A stretch of DNA of 64,000 nucleotides from Pseudalkalibacillus hwajinpoensis (GTDB lineage: Bacteria; Bacillota; Bacilli; Bacillales; Guptibacillaceae): the NCBI RefSeq assembly GCF_015234585.1, contig NZ_JADFCM010000001.1:620001-684000 (forward strand). The letters are read 5' to 3'. A program made the translations under genes and the position numbers. The notes under the pieces were generated by a model. It was not told the origin of the DNA, ran no database searches, and saw nothing but the letters and a program-made list of their open reading frames with translations. Within the stretch, counting starts at the first letter, position 1, and every line of letters starts with the position of its first letter. Below, piece by piece: positions 1-9,803 of this stretch.

Positions 1-1
1 G

Positions 2-1234
2 AAAGAGCGTCCTGTCTTAATTAATAACTGGGAAGCTACTTACTTTGATTTTAATGAAGAGAAGCTTATTCATTTTGCGAAAGAGGCAAAAGAACTTGGT
101 GTTGAACTTTTCGTCCTTGATGATGGCTGGTTTGGGAAGAGAAACAATGACCGATCATCACTAGGAGATTGGACGGTTGATCTTAACAAACTCCCAGATG
201 GCATTGCCTCTCTAGCTGAAAAAGTGAAGGAAACGGGATTGCAATTTGGATTGTGGTTTGAGCCTGAAATGATTAGTCCTGATAGTGAGCTCTACAGAGA
301 GCATCCTGAATGGGCTGTAGGTATTCAAGGTGAGCACTTTACGCTTGGACGCAATCAGCGAGTGCTTGATTATACACGTACAGAAGTAGTGAATTATATT
401 TTCGAACGAATGAAAGCGATCATTGAGTCGACGAAGCTGGATTATATTAAATGGGATATGAATCGGAACATTACGGAGGCCTACTCTGCAGGTTTAGAGC
501 ACCAGGGAGAGTTTTTCCATCGTTACATTCTCGGTGTCTATGATCTTTATGAACGGTTAACATCAGAGTTTCCAAATGTACTGTTTGAATCGTGTGCGGG
601 TGGCGGTGGTCGTTTTGATCCGGCTCTCCTTTACTACGCCCCACAAGCATGGGCAAGTGATGATACAGACGCGGTGGAGCGTCTGAAAATCCAATATGGT
701 ACCTCTATCGCTTATCCTATCTATAGCATGGGTTCTCACGTATCAGCCGTACCAAACCACCAAACGCTTCGTTCAACCCCGCTGTCAATGCGGGCAGATG
801 TCGCGTATTTTGGAACCTTTGGTTATGAATTGGATCCTTCAACCCTGTCTGATGAAGAAAAAGAAATTGTAAAAGAACAAATTAAACGATACCAGTCATT
901 TCGACATCTTGTCCGTGATGGTGATTTCATTCGCTTACAAAGTCCGTTTGAAAGCAATGAAACGGCCTGGATGATCGTTTCGTCGAATCGAAATGAAGCG
1001 CTTGTTGGCTGGTATAAATCATCAAGCACTCCGAATCCACGCACCAATCAGTTTGTGAAATTAAAAGGTTTAGCTCCTGATCGTCATTATAACGTCGATG
1101 GGGAGACATACTTCGGAGATGAACTGATGCAGCACGGCATTCCGCTTCCGGTTGAGTTCAATGGAGCGAATGGCGAGCAAGCTGAGCGCGGTGGTGACTT
1201 TCAATCGAAAGTGTTTTATTTAAAAGCAGAATAA
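2..1234 (+). CDS. Alpha-galactosidase, GH36 family (5' end outside window)
   Basis: This enzyme hydrolyses terminal alpha-1,6-galactosides such as melibiose and raffinose. The reading frame is open from base 2, so the first visible ATG/GTG codons are internal and the N-terminal beta-sandwich is missing. What remains is most of the GH36 TIM barrel plus the C-terminal domain. RPVLINNWEATYFDF and LDDGWFGKRNND match conserved GH36 barrel strands. The nucleophile aspartate lies in YIKWDMNR and the acid/base in SDDTDAVERL. Family members are about 730 residues and about 410 are present here. It heads a run of galactose genes, with the LacI regulator starting 15 bp downstream. The family is clear; the exact substrate is inferred from context. 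Confidence 0.95.
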   Translation, partial: KERPVLINNWEATYFDFNEEKLIHFAKEAKELGVELFVLDDGWFGKRNNDRSSLGDWTVDLNKLPDGIASLAEKVKETGLQFGLWFEPEMISPDSELYREHPEWAVGIQGEHFTLGRNQRVLDYTRTEVVNYIFERMKAIIESTKLDYIKWDMNRNITEAYSAGLEHQGEFFHRYILGVYDLYERLTSEFPNVLFESCAGGGGRFDPALLYYAPQAWASDDTDAVERLKIQYGTSIAYPIYSMGSHVSAVPNHQTLRSTPLSMRADVAYFGTFGYELDPSTLSDEEKEIVKEQIKRYQSFRHLVRDGDFIRLQSPFESNETAWMIVSSNRNEALVGWYKSSSTPNPRTNQFVKLKGLAPDRHYNVDGETYFGDELMQHGIPLPVEFNGANGEQAERGGDFQSKVFYLKAE

Positions 1235-1249
1235 AAAAGGATGATGACC

Positions 1250-2239
1250 ATGGCAACGATTAAGGACATCGCACAAAAAGTGAAATGTTCACCATCGACC
1301 GTTTCACGCGTCCTTAACTATGATGAAACGTTATCTGTTTCAGATGATACGAAAAAACGGATTTTCGAAGTGGCAGAAGAGCTTTCCTATAGTAAAAAAC
1401 GTGGAAAAAAATCACTAACACCGAAAATTGCGATTATCCATTGGTATACCGAAAAGGAAGAGTTGAATGACCTGTATTACATGTCGATTCGACTTGGGGT
1501 TGAGCAACGCTGTCAGGAAGAGCGACTTGAACTCGTGAAAATTTTTAAAGATAACTATGGTGAGCTAGAAAAGGAAAACATTCAGGGCATGATTGCCGTC
1601 GGTAAGTTTAGTAGTCAAGAAATAGCTTCATTAAATAAAGTCACTCCTAATATCGTATTCGTTGACTATGATCCAGATAATGAAAAGTACGACGCGGTTG
1701 TCGTGGATTTTGAAAAGGCGACCAAAAAAGTGCTCGATTATTTTGCGAGTAAAGGTCATGAGAGAATTGGCTACATTGGTGGCAGAGAAACATTTCGAGA
1801 TGCTAGTGCTGAAATTGTTGATGAACGCGAAATCACGTTCAAGCGCTATATGACGGAACGTGATCAGGATCATGAATCTTACGTGTACACAGGATCGTTT
1901 ACGGTAGATGATGGTTATTCCCTTATGAATCGTGCGATCGAAGAGCTTGGAGAGAAGCTACCGACTGCTTTCTTTGTAGGAAATGACACAATGGCGATTG
2001 GATGTCTCCGCGCTCTTCATGAGAACGGCGTAGCTGTTCCTGATCGCGTTAGCTTAATTGGAGTGAATGACATTAGCGTTTCGAAGTATGTTTATCCTGC
2101 TTTGAGTACGGTCAAAGTGTACACAGAACTGATGGGTGAAACGGCTGTTGGCCTTTTGATGGAGCGTCTATTGAGAAGGAAAGTAGCCAAAAAAGTGACG
2201 ATGTCGACAAAACTGAAGCTGCGGAAGAGCAGTAAATAA
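1250..2239 (+). CDS. LacI/GalR-family transcriptional regulator of the galactoside operon
   Basis: DNA-binding repressor of the LacI family. The N-terminal helix-turn-helix is ATIKDIAQKVKCSPSTVSRV, followed by a hinge helix and a periplasmic-binding-protein-like sensor domain (about residues 60-325). An upstream in-frame ATG at 1241 lies inside the ribosome binding site. AAAAAAGGATGA places the start at the ATG at 1250, which also gives the family-typical N-terminus MATIKDIA. It sits between the alpha-galactosidase and galK genes, so a role as local galactose-responsive regulator is likely (inference). No operator could be identified because the operon promoter lies outside the window. Confidence 0.9.
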   Translation: MATIKDIAQKVKCSPSTVSRVLNYDETLSVSDDTKKRIFEVAEELSYSKKRGKKSLTPKIAIIHWYTEKEELNDLYYMSIRLGVEQRCQEERLELVKIFKDNYGELEKENIQGMIAVGKFSSQEIASLNKVTPNIVFVDYDPDNEKYDAVVVDFEKATKKVLDYFASKGHERIGYIGGRETFRDASAEIVDEREITFKRYMTERDQDHESYVYTGSFTVDDGYSLMNRAIEELGEKLPTAFFVGNDTMAIGCLRALHENGVAVPDRVSLIGVNDISVSKYVYPALSTVKVYTELMGETAVGLLMERLLRRKVAKKVTMSTKLKLRKSSK

Positions 2240-2258
2240 ACGAGGCCGGGTGAAATTA

Positions 2259-3437
2259 ATGAAAACCCTATACGAAACATTTCGAGAGGTGTATGGAGAA
2301 GGTGGCGAGATAAGAAGCTTCTTCTCGCCAGGGCGCGTCAATTTAATTGGCGAACATACGGATTATAATGGGGGACACGTTTTTCCATGCTCGCTTAGTA
2401 TTGGTACCTATGCCGTTGCTAGAAAAAGAAAAGATAATCTTATTCGGTTTTATTCGCTGAACTTCAAAACGCAAGGTGTGATGACAGTTGATTCAACAAG
2501 TCTTGCGTATGATGCTGAACATGATTGGGCGAATTACCCGAAAGGCGTTGTTTCGATCTTTAAGGAGTCAGGTTATGACGTTAGCGGATTTGATGTCCTT
2601 TACTTTGGAAACATTCCGAATGGAGCGGGACTTTCGTCTTCAGCGTCAATCGAACTTGCGACGGCTGTTCTATTAAATGAACTAAATCACTTTCATCTTG
2701 AGATGGTGGAAATGGTGAAAATCAGTCAGCGTGCTGAAAATGAATTTGTAGGCGTAAACTGTGGCATCATGGATCAGTTTGCCATTGGGATGGGGAAAGA
2801 AAAAGCAGCGGTTCTTCTTGATTGCAACACGCTTGCTTATAGCTACAGCCCGGTAGTTCTAGAAAAAGCTTCACTCGTTATTGCAAATACGAATAAACGA
2901 AGAGGGCTTGCTGATTCAAAATATAATGAGCGACGTTCTGAATGTGAACGGGCACTCGCCGAGCTTCAAGAACATGTTTCGATTCAATCACTTGGTGATT
3001 TAACAATTGACTCGTTTGAAGCGCATAAACACCACATTACAAATCCGATTGATCAGAAACGTGCGAAACATGCAGTTTATGAAAACGTTCGTACGATTGA
3101 AGCGGCTAAACGTTTAAAGGCTGGAGAAATTGAAGCATTTGGTCAGTTAATGAATGAGTCACACGTTTCCTTGCGCGATGATTATGAAGTAACTGGTCTT
3201 GAGCTTGATGCTTTAGTAGAAGCTGCATGGTCAGAAGAAGGTGTGATTGGCTCTCGGATGACTGGGGCAGGGTTTGGTGGCTGTACGATCAGCATTGTGG
3301 AGGATCAATTTTTAACATCATTCCAAACTAATGTAGCGAAAACATATAAAAAGAAAACGGGCTTAACACCTGAATTTTACGTTGTGGAAATAGGTGCAGG
3401 AGCAAGAGAAATAAATCAGCTTTCGGAAGCACTGTAA
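2259..3437 (+). CDS. galK: Galactokinase
   Basis: Phosphorylates galactose to galactose 1-phosphate with ATP, the first Leloir step. GHMP-kinase signatures are present in order: SPGRVNLIGEHTDYNGG near residue 25 (sugar binding, galactokinase signature), GAGLSSSAS near residue 122 (phosphate-binding loop) and GSRMTGAGFGG near residue 333. The length of 392 residues is normal. A GTG lies nine bases upstream in frame (2250), but GGGTGA at 2248-2253 is better spaced for the ATG at 2259. It lies 19 bp after the regulator and 25 bp before galT, so it is co-transcribed. Confidence 0.95.
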   Translation: MKTLYETFREVYGEGGEIRSFFSPGRVNLIGEHTDYNGGHVFPCSLSIGTYAVARKRKDNLIRFYSLNFKTQGVMTVDSTSLAYDAEHDWANYPKGVVSIFKESGYDVSGFDVLYFGNIPNGAGLSSSASIELATAVLLNELNHFHLEMVEMVKISQRAENEFVGVNCGIMDQFAIGMGKEKAAVLLDCNTLAYSYSPVVLEKASLVIANTNKRRGLADSKYNERRSECERALAELQEHVSIQSLGDLTIDSFEAHKHHITNPIDQKRAKHAVYENVRTIEAAKRLKAGEIEAFGQLMNESHVSLRDDYEVTGLELDALVEAAWSEEGVIGSRMTGAGFGGCTISIVEDQFLTSFQTNVAKTYKKKTGLTPEFYVVEIGAGAREINQLSEAL

Positions 3438-3462
3438 TTCTTGAGAGGAGTGGAGAGAAACC

Positions 3463-4995
3463 ATGACGAACATCGATCAAGAGATTAACCGTCTCCTCCA
3501 ATACGGATTGAATAAACATCTTTTTCGTGAGTGGGATTTATCATATGTTCGCAATCAAATTCTAGAAGTTCTTCAGCTTGAGGAGATCGATACAAGTGAT
3601 ATTCCTGCGAATATTCCAGATAGCCCTGTTTCGATTTTAGATCGCATCCTGAATTGGGCATATGATCATGATCGACTAATAGAAAATACGGTAACTTATC
3701 GTGACTTGCTCGATACAAAAATTATGGGATGTTTAACCGAGCGACCTTCAGAAGTGATTGAGAAGTTTGAAGCGACTTATGAACATGCTGGCCCTGAAGC
3801 AGCAACGGCTAACTTTTATCAATATTCAAAAGACGTTCACTACATTCGTACCGATCGCATAGCAAAAAATGAAGACTGGCTTACGGAAACAGAGTATGGT
3901 GAGATGGAAATCACGATCAACCTTTCTAAACCAGAGAAAGATCCGAAAGCGATTGCGGCAGCCAAAACGTTGAAGTCAAGCGGATATCCTAGGTGTCTGC
4001 TTTGTAAAGAGAACGAAGGGTATGCGGGACGATTAAATCATCCTGCGCGACAAAATCTTAGGATGATCCCTATAACCCTTGAAGAGAAACAGTGGTATTT
4101 GCAGTACTCTCCATACGTTTACTACAACGAACATGCGATTGTATTATACGGTGAACACGAGCCGATGAAAATTTCACGAGGTACGTTCGACAGGCTACTA
4201 GAGTTTGTTGGCAAGTTTCCTCATTATTTTATCGGCTCGAATGCTGATCTACCAATCGTAGGCGGTTCGATATTAAGTCATGATCATTTCCAGGGAGGGA
4301 AGCATGAGTTCCCGATGGCGAAAGCAGAGATGGAGCGAAACGTCGTTCTATTAGCTTATCCGAACGTGAAGGCAGGCATTGTGAAGTGGCCGATGTCTGT
4401 GCTACGACTTCAAAGCAACGATCGAGATGAACTTGGCGAACTGGCTGATGCGATTCTTCAATTCTGGAAGGAATATAGCGATGAGAGTGTTGATGTTCGT
4501 GCGGTTACAGGTAATGAGTCTCATAACACGATTACACCTATAGCTCGTCGAAATGGCGAGCACTATGAGCTTGATCTTGTACTCCGGAACAATCGTACAA
4601 CGAAACAGCATCCAATGGGACTTTTTCACCCCCATGCAGAAGTGCATCATATAAAAAAAGAGAATATCGGTTTAATTGAAGTAATGGGGCTAGCTGTGCT
4701 TCCTGGTAGATTACAAGAAGAGCTTCACTTGCTTGGTGAATCTCTTATAAGTGAAAATCCGCTAGAAAGTATTAAGCAAGATGATCGCATTCAGAAACAT
4801 GTTACATGGGCTGATTCTCTTCTTAAGAAGTATTCAGACCTGAATTCATCGAATGTACAGGGACGATTGCGTCATGAGGTTGGGTTGATCTTCTCCAATA
4901 TTTTAAGCCATGCAGGCGTTTTTAAACGAACGGCTTCAGGTCAGGAAGCATTTGACCGCTTTACACATGAGCTTAACAACCATTTAAACCAATAA
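3463..4995 (+). CDS. galT: Galactose-1-phosphate uridylyltransferase, class II (Firmicutes type)
   Basis: Exchanges UDP between UDP-glucose and galactose 1-phosphate, the second Leloir step. The 510-residue length and sequence (start MTNIDQEINRLLQYGLNKHL, internal CLLCKENEGYAGRLNHPARQ) match the long class II GalT of Firmicutes, not the shorter class I enzyme. The motif GGSILSHDHFQGGKHEFPM carries histidines expected at the nucleotidyl-transfer site. A good ribosome binding site (GAGAGGAGTGGAGAG) precedes the ATG. A terminator hairpin follows immediately, so downstream genes may be read from partial read-through or a second promoter. Confidence 0.95.
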   Translation: MTNIDQEINRLLQYGLNKHLFREWDLSYVRNQILEVLQLEEIDTSDIPANIPDSPVSILDRILNWAYDHDRLIENTVTYRDLLDTKIMGCLTERPSEVIEKFEATYEHAGPEAATANFYQYSKDVHYIRTDRIAKNEDWLTETEYGEMEITINLSKPEKDPKAIAAAKTLKSSGYPRCLLCKENEGYAGRLNHPARQNLRMIPITLEEKQWYLQYSPYVYYNEHAIVLYGEHEPMKISRGTFDRLLEFVGKFPHYFIGSNADLPIVGGSILSHDHFQGGKHEFPMAKAEMERNVVLLAYPNVKAGIVKWPMSVLRLQSNDRDELGELADAILQFWKEYSDESVDVRAVTGNESHNTITPIARRNGEHYELDLVLRNNRTTKQHPMGLFHPHAEVHHIKKENIGLIEVMGLAVLPGRLQEELHLLGESLISENPLESIKQDDRIQKHVTWADSLLKKYSDLNSSNVQGRLRHEVGLIFSNILSHAGVFKRTASGQEAFDRFTHELNNHLNQ

Positions 4996-5026
4996 GAGCT
5001 TGCCGATTCTGGCGGGCTTCTTTTCT
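4994..5026 (+). terminator. Rho-independent terminator after galT
   Basis: GCTTGCC (4998-5004) pairs with GGCGGGC (5011-5017, two G-U pairs) around a six-base loop and is followed by TTCTTTTCT. It overlaps the end of galT and separates galK-galT from the beta-galactosidase gene. Confidence 0.6.
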
Positions 5027-5071
5027 AATTGATTTAATATTCAAAAAAATAGATCGGTAAAAGGAGCTAAC

Positions 5072-7084
5072 ATGATGTATGTAGGTGTTGATTATTACCC
5101 GGAACAGTGGCCGAAAGAGCGTTGGACAGAAGATGTACGATTGATGAAAGAACTCGGTGTGAATGTCGTTCGAATTGCTGAATTCGGCTGGCAGCTGATG
5201 GAGCCTGAGGAGGGAACGTTTGATTTCTCGCTTTATGATGAAGCGATCGACCTAATGACAAGTAACGGCATCGAGGTTGTTCTTGGGACACCAACGGCCA
5301 CGCCGCCTGCGTGGATGGTTGAAAAGTATCCAGAAATTTTACCTGTGGATCCTAACGGGACAGTCATTTCATTCGGAGCGAGACGTCACTATACCGTGAA
5401 CAGTGAAGTATATCAAGAATTGACAGCAAAGATTGTTGAGAAAATGGCGAAACGCTATGGTCAGCACGAAGGAATTATTGGCTGGCAAGTAGACAATGAA
5501 TACGGTCATGAAAAATCTGATCGAAGCTATGGAGAAGTGGATCAAAAAGCATTCCAAATTTGGCTACAGCAAAAATACGAAACGCTTGATGCCTTAAATG
5601 AAGCTTGGGGTACGGTTTTCTGGAGTCAAACGTATACAGCGTGGTCACAAATCCCTGTGCCTCGTAAAGTATTACAGGAACATAATCCAAGCTTGCTTCT
5701 TGATTTTGATCGTTTCTGTGCGGATGCGTATACGTCTTATAATAAGATTCAAACTGACATTCTTCGTAAACATATTCGCTCGGATCAGTGGATTACGCAT
5801 AACTTCGTATTTACGGACTTAGCGATTAATCAATGGGATATGGCAAAGGATCTTGACTTCATTTCATTTGATAACTATCCGGTATGGGGCGGTTTACCAG
5901 AACCGATTGCGCCTGCTGCGATCGCACATCAACACGACCTTTGTCGCTCTTCAAAGGGTGGAAAAGGCTTCTGGGTAATGGAAGAACTTTCAGGAGCGCA
6001 AGGGTGGAGTCGCATCGGTTACTTACCTCGTCCAGGTCATATTAAACTTTGGACGTATCAGGCGATTGCTCGTGGAGCGGAAGCAATTGTTTACTTCCGC
6101 TGGCGTGCGGCACGCTTTGGGACGGAAGAGTTTTGCCATGGTGTACTCGATCATGATGGTAAGCCAAAGCGTAAATATAATGAAGTAAAAGAAGTAATCG
6201 ATTCTCTTAGCGTGTTTGGGGATGAGTGGATTGCGTCTAAGTACCAGGCGGATGTGGCTGTGTATTATGATGTCGAGAACGCCTGGGCATGGGGTATTCA
6301 GCCGCAAAGCAATGCATTTGAATACAAGCAAGAATTCCTCCGCTTCTATAGCCCTGCGCACCGTATGAATGCCATGACGGACATTGTGACGAAAGAAAGC
6401 AAGCTGGATGGGTACAAAGTGCTCGTTGTACCGGTTTATTTCCTTACAGACCCAGTTGTAAACGACAAAATTTCACGTTTTGCTGAGCAAGGTGGAACGG
6501 TGATCTTATCCTATCGCGCCGGTGTGAAGGAACAGAATAACTTTGTTGTAGAAGATACGTTGCCAGGCGCATTACGTGAGCTTGCAGGAGTGGAAATTAA
6601 TGAATATGAATCACTTCAGCTCGGACAAAACAACGAGGTTGAAGGCGTTCAAGGTGCAATGAAAGGTATGAGCTCCGTTGCTTCCATCTGGTGTGATCTT
6701 GTTGAGCCGACAACTGCGGAAGTCCTTGCTGAATATCGCTCTTGCTTCTACGAAAAAACGGCGGCGATTACAAAAAACGCATATGGAAAAGGAACGGTCT
6801 ATTACATCGGCTCTGCACTCCAGGAGGAAATAATGGATGCTCTTTATGCAGAAGTTTTCCAAGAAACAGACGTAACAACGATCGCTTCAAGTAAAAACGT
6901 AGAAGCTGTCACGCGTACAGGACAAGACGGGGCGGTATTCTTATGTGTTGTGAATCATTCGACGGACGAAAAAGGGTCGCTAACATTGCCGAAAGGAACC
7001 TGGGTAGATGCCGTTTCTCATGATGAATTTAGTGGAGAAATGTCTATTAAACCGCTTGGATCCTCTGTACTAAAGCTTAATTAG
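5072..7084 (+). CDS. Beta-galactosidase, GH42 family
   Basis: Retaining beta-galactosidase of the BgaB/GanA type, probably cytoplasmic because no signal peptide is present. It cleaves lactose or galacto-oligosaccharides and feeds galactose to the Leloir genes around it. The TIM barrel starts at once (MMYVGVDYYPEQWPKERW). The acid/base is Glu143 in VDNEYGHE and the nucleophile is Glu304 in WVMEELSG. The central trimerisation domain and C-terminal beta domain follow. The 670-residue length is normal for GH42. AAAGGAGCTAAC precedes the ATG. The gene lies between galT and galE on the same strand. Confidence 0.95.
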   Translation: MMYVGVDYYPEQWPKERWTEDVRLMKELGVNVVRIAEFGWQLMEPEEGTFDFSLYDEAIDLMTSNGIEVVLGTPTATPPAWMVEKYPEILPVDPNGTVISFGARRHYTVNSEVYQELTAKIVEKMAKRYGQHEGIIGWQVDNEYGHEKSDRSYGEVDQKAFQIWLQQKYETLDALNEAWGTVFWSQTYTAWSQIPVPRKVLQEHNPSLLLDFDRFCADAYTSYNKIQTDILRKHIRSDQWITHNFVFTDLAINQWDMAKDLDFISFDNYPVWGGLPEPIAPAAIAHQHDLCRSSKGGKGFWVMEELSGAQGWSRIGYLPRPGHIKLWTYQAIARGAEAIVYFRWRAARFGTEEFCHGVLDHDGKPKRKYNEVKEVIDSLSVFGDEWIASKYQADVAVYYDVENAWAWGIQPQSNAFEYKQEFLRFYSPAHRMNAMTDIVTKESKLDGYKVLVVPVYFLTDPVVNDKISRFAEQGGTVILSYRAGVKEQNNFVVEDTLPGALRELAGVEINEYESLQLGQNNEVEGVQGAMKGMSSVASIWCDLVEPTTAEVLAEYRSCFYEKTAAITKNAYGKGTVYYIGSALQEEIMDALYAEVFQETDVTTIASSKNVEAVTRTGQDGAVFLCVVNHSTDEKGSLTLPKGTWVDAVSHDEFSGEMSIKPLGSSVLKLN

Positions 7085-7142
7085 TATTTTCCGGGAAATA
7101 ACGATAGGTTTCGACGAAGTTTTACTAAATGGAGGGAATAAC

Positions 7143-8126
7143 ATGGCAATTTTAGTTACTGGTGGAGCCGGTTATATTGGTAGCCATACGGTTATGTACT
7201 TGCGTGAGCAAAAAGAAGACGTAGTCGTGCTGGATAATCTAACAAAAGGTCACGAGCAAGCTGTGCTTGACGTTCCTTTGTATAAAGGGGACTTAACAGA
7301 TGGGAAAGTGATTGATCAAATTTTCGCCGATCATTCGATCGATTCTGTCATTCACTTTGCTGCGAGCTCGCTAGTTGGAGAAAGTGTTTCGAATCCGCTT
7401 GAATATTATCGAAATAACGTAGCGGGTTCTCAGGCGCTTGTTTCAAAGTTAGTTGAACACGATGTAAAGTACATTGTGTTCTCCTCGACAGCGGCCACCT
7501 ATGGGAATCCAGAACGTACGCCGATTCAAGAGAGTGACGCTACCAATCCAACAAATCCATATGGCGAAACAAAGCTAGCGATTGAGAAGATGCTTCGCTG
7601 GTGTGATGATGCTTATGGGCTTAAATCAACCTCTCTTCGCTACTTTAATGCTGCTGGTGCTGATCCGGAAGGAAGAATTGGGGAAGATCATCAACCCGAG
7701 TCTCATCTTATACCAATCGTTCTACAAGCTGCACTTGGTCAAAGAGAAAAGGTATCTATTTTCGGTAATGATTATGATACGAAGGATGGCACGTGTGTGC
7801 GCGATTATATTCATGTGCTTGACCTTGCGCAGGCTCACTACCTTGCATTGAAAAAGATGAAAGAAACGAATGAGAGCGGCGTATACAATCTTGGAAATGG
7901 AAAAGGGTTTACGGTTAAAGAAGTGATTGATACGTGTCGAAGCGTGACAGAAAAAACGATCGAAGCAGAAGTAGCGGCACGCCGTGCCGGAGATCCAGCG
8001 ACACTGATAGCCTCTTCGTCGAAAGCAATGAGCGCACTTGGCTGGAAGCCAGTATACCCAGAGCTCGCGCAGATTGTATCTCATGCCTGGAGCTGGCATC
8101 AAAACAATCCGAATGGATATGAGTGA
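7143..8126 (+). CDS. galE: UDP-glucose 4-epimerase
   Basis: Interconverts UDP-galactose and UDP-glucose and completes the Leloir pathway. It is an extended short-chain dehydrogenase: the NAD-binding motif GGAGYIGSH is at residues 6-14, the catalytic FSSTAATYG and YGETK (Tyr-x3-Lys) follow, and the C-terminal sugar-binding domain has RDYIHVLDLA. The 327-residue length is typical. AAATGGAGGGAATAAC precedes the ATG. It is the last gene of the galactose run and is followed seven bases after its stop by a palindromic repeat. Confidence 0.95.
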   Translation: MAILVTGGAGYIGSHTVMYLREQKEDVVVLDNLTKGHEQAVLDVPLYKGDLTDGKVIDQIFADHSIDSVIHFAASSLVGESVSNPLEYYRNNVAGSQALVSKLVEHDVKYIVFSSTAATYGNPERTPIQESDATNPTNPYGETKLAIEKMLRWCDDAYGLKSTSLRYFNAAGADPEGRIGEDHQPESHLIPIVLQAALGQREKVSIFGNDYDTKDGTCVRDYIHVLDLAQAHYLALKKMKETNESGVYNLGNGKGFTVKEVIDTCRSVTEKTIEAEVAARRAGDPATLIASSSKAMSALGWKPVYPELAQIVSHAWSWHQNNPNGYE

Positions 8127-8132
8127 GAAAAA

Positions 8133-8158
8133 GGGGGTCAGGCGCGAGCCTGACCCCC
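8133..8158. repeat. Dispersed palindrome, copy 1 (GGGGTCAGGC / GCCTGACCCC)
   Basis: Perfect 11-bp arms GGGGGTCAGGC and GCCTGACCCCC around a GCGA loop. This is one of five related copies in the window (11904, 23294, 37289, 41034). It lies between galE and a convergent gene. TGTCCACC begins at 8181, 22 bp after the palindrome, as in copies 3 and 4, but here the matching GGACA arm is degenerate, so no convincing second hairpin forms. Confidence 0.85.
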
Positions 8159-8228
8159 TAAAAAGACAAAAAGAAAGAAATGTCCACCTTCAGAGGGCTG
8201 AATAGGAACAAAAGACAATCCCTTTCAC

Positions 8229-9788
8229 TTATTGTGTTCGGTATCTCTTCCAATAGGCGCCACATATGGCTAGGAGAGTTGAGTAGATAAAGCACTTAAA
8301 AAATGTAGCAATTGCCGAGAAACCAATGAATAGAAACGGGACTTCTGTTATGTCGCTAATTTCTCCGGCGAAGCTCTCCAAATTAAAGGTGAATCCTGTA
8401 TTCAAGCCTGCTGCTAATAGCGACATCATAAAGGCGTATAGCAAGCCGAAGATAATCATGCGATGGAACTGAATCGCACCTCCCTGGTGCATCCGATAAC
8501 CTGCCCAAATGAATAAACATAGTGGAATCAGCAAACCAATCATCATGTAGATCTTCGTGTTACCTGGGTCGCTAAATAAGTAGGTGAAAATAGAAATAGA
8601 TTCATTTGTTTCGATCTTCATCCCACCAAGTACTGAATAGATCATTTGAAATTTCTCCCCTGGAATAGTTATATCGAAGGTAAGGGAAGAAAGGTTCAGC
8701 GTGTTCCATAGAAGAAACCCTCCTTGAAAAACGATGATAAGAAAATAACTCGCCGGAATATCTTGAAAGCTAATAAGTGAGTTATCTTCGAACATAAAGC
8801 GATAAAGGAAGAGAATCATCAAGACGATTGAGATGGAGATCCCTAGTGTGAGTGTGCGCACTCCTTCTTTAAGGGGAGAAGAAGTTAATTTTTTCATTGC
8901 ACGACTGCCGTACAAACTACCAATAAACGAAAAGATTGTTCCAAGGAATAAGCCACCAAATAAAGCTTTCAAAAACGGATAGTTATTTTCAATTGATAAA
9001 CTCGAAACGATTCCACCCTCTTGCGCAGAAGCTTCAAAGTTGAATCCAGCGAAAAGAGCGATCATCGCTGTCAGTAATCCGTAAATCATTCCGATAAGAA
9101 GTGAAGAAAGCCAGTATTGCTGGAAGGTACACGTTGTTTTTCGTCCATACATATATCCGGCAAGCAGTAGTGCCATGAGAGGTAGTAATAAAAGAATGAG
9201 CATTCCTGAATGGAGTTCGATCTCTCCGCTCAACAAATTTCCCATTCCTTGCGTGTTGAAAGAAAGAGTTGAATTGAGAAGGTGAGCTGACATCCAGTAG
9301 TCTGTCATTCCATAAAAAGGTTCCACAGTTAACTCGGAATTTTCGTTGCCAAAGTAATAATAAAATTCATTGATTACTCCCGTTGGACCTAACTCAGTGA
9401 ATTCTTCAAGGGTTTGCTGAAAAGTAGCGGCTTGTTGCTGAAATCCCTCCGATACAATAAACGACATAATACCAACAACTAGAAATGCAAGAAGTCCGCA
9501 TAGTATCGCAAACTTTTTATTAATGGTACTAAGATCTGGTATCGCGTGCGAGGGAGCTGCTACTTTTTCTTTTGCGCGTTCTACTTTAAATGGAATGAGA
9601 GTGAGTTGAAAAGAACCGCACTGAATACAGTAGGGATGATCACTAGTATTCGATGTACCACAATCTGAACAAAACTTTGGAGGGGCAGTCGTGACGGCGT
9701 GATGTTCTGTGTGAAGCTGAAATGTCCCATCAAAGGGGCAATAATTATCACCAAACGGAACTTCGTTACCACACGTTGTACAGTACAT
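8229..9788 (-). CDS. Zinc-ribbon polytopic membrane protein, function unknown
   Basis: I do not recognise a functional family. The N-terminus holds two zinc-ribbon-like knuckle pairs: CTTC with CPFD (the last ligand replaced by Asp) and CSDC with CIQC, within the first 60 residues. A hydrophobic segment at about 75-95, a hydrophilic loop and then about seven further membrane segments follow, with some internal similarity between the two halves. A longer in-frame start (GTG at 9800) would overlap the AGGAGG sequence; the ATG at 9788 has proper spacing and gives MYCTTCGNE. It lies 15 bp after another zinc-ribbon gene and is probably co-transcribed with it. It resembles the zinc-ribbon membrane proteins often labelled zinc_ribbon_2/DUF in Bacillaceae; a stress or envelope role would be a guess. 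Confidence 0.8.
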   Translation of the reverse strand: MYCTTCGNEVPFGDNYCPFDGTFQLHTEHHAVTTAPPKFCSDCGTSNTSDHPYCIQCGSFQLTLIPFKVERAKEKVAAPSHAIPDLSTINKKFAILCGLLAFLVVGIMSFIVSEGFQQQAATFQQTLEEFTELGPTGVINEFYYYFGNENSELTVEPFYGMTDYWMSAHLLNSTLSFNTQGMGNLLSGEIELHSGMLILLLLPLMALLLAGYMYGRKTTCTFQQYWLSSLLIGMIYGLLTAMIALFAGFNFEASAQEGGIVSSLSIENNYPFLKALFGGLFLGTIFSFIGSLYGSRAMKKLTSSPLKEGVRTLTLGISISIVLMILFLYRFMFEDNSLISFQDIPASYFLIIVFQGGFLLWNTLNLSSLTFDITIPGEKFQMIYSVLGGMKIETNESISIFTYLFSDPGNTKIYMMIGLLIPLCLFIWAGYRMHQGGAIQFHRMIIFGLLYAFMMSLLAAGLNTGFTFNLESFAGEISDITEVPFLFIGFSAIATFFKCFIYSTLLAICGAYWKRYRTQ

Positions 9789-9803
9789 GACCTTGATCAC
9801 CTC

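Noticed and set aside
6023..6361. 112-residue minus-strand ORF inside the beta-galactosidase gene
   Set aside because: Antisense shadow of a well-conserved GH42 gene with no separate signals.
7722..8102. 126-residue minus-strand ORF inside galE
   Set aside because: Antisense shadow; the sense gene is complete and conserved, and the ORF is rich in His/Arg typical of antisense frames.
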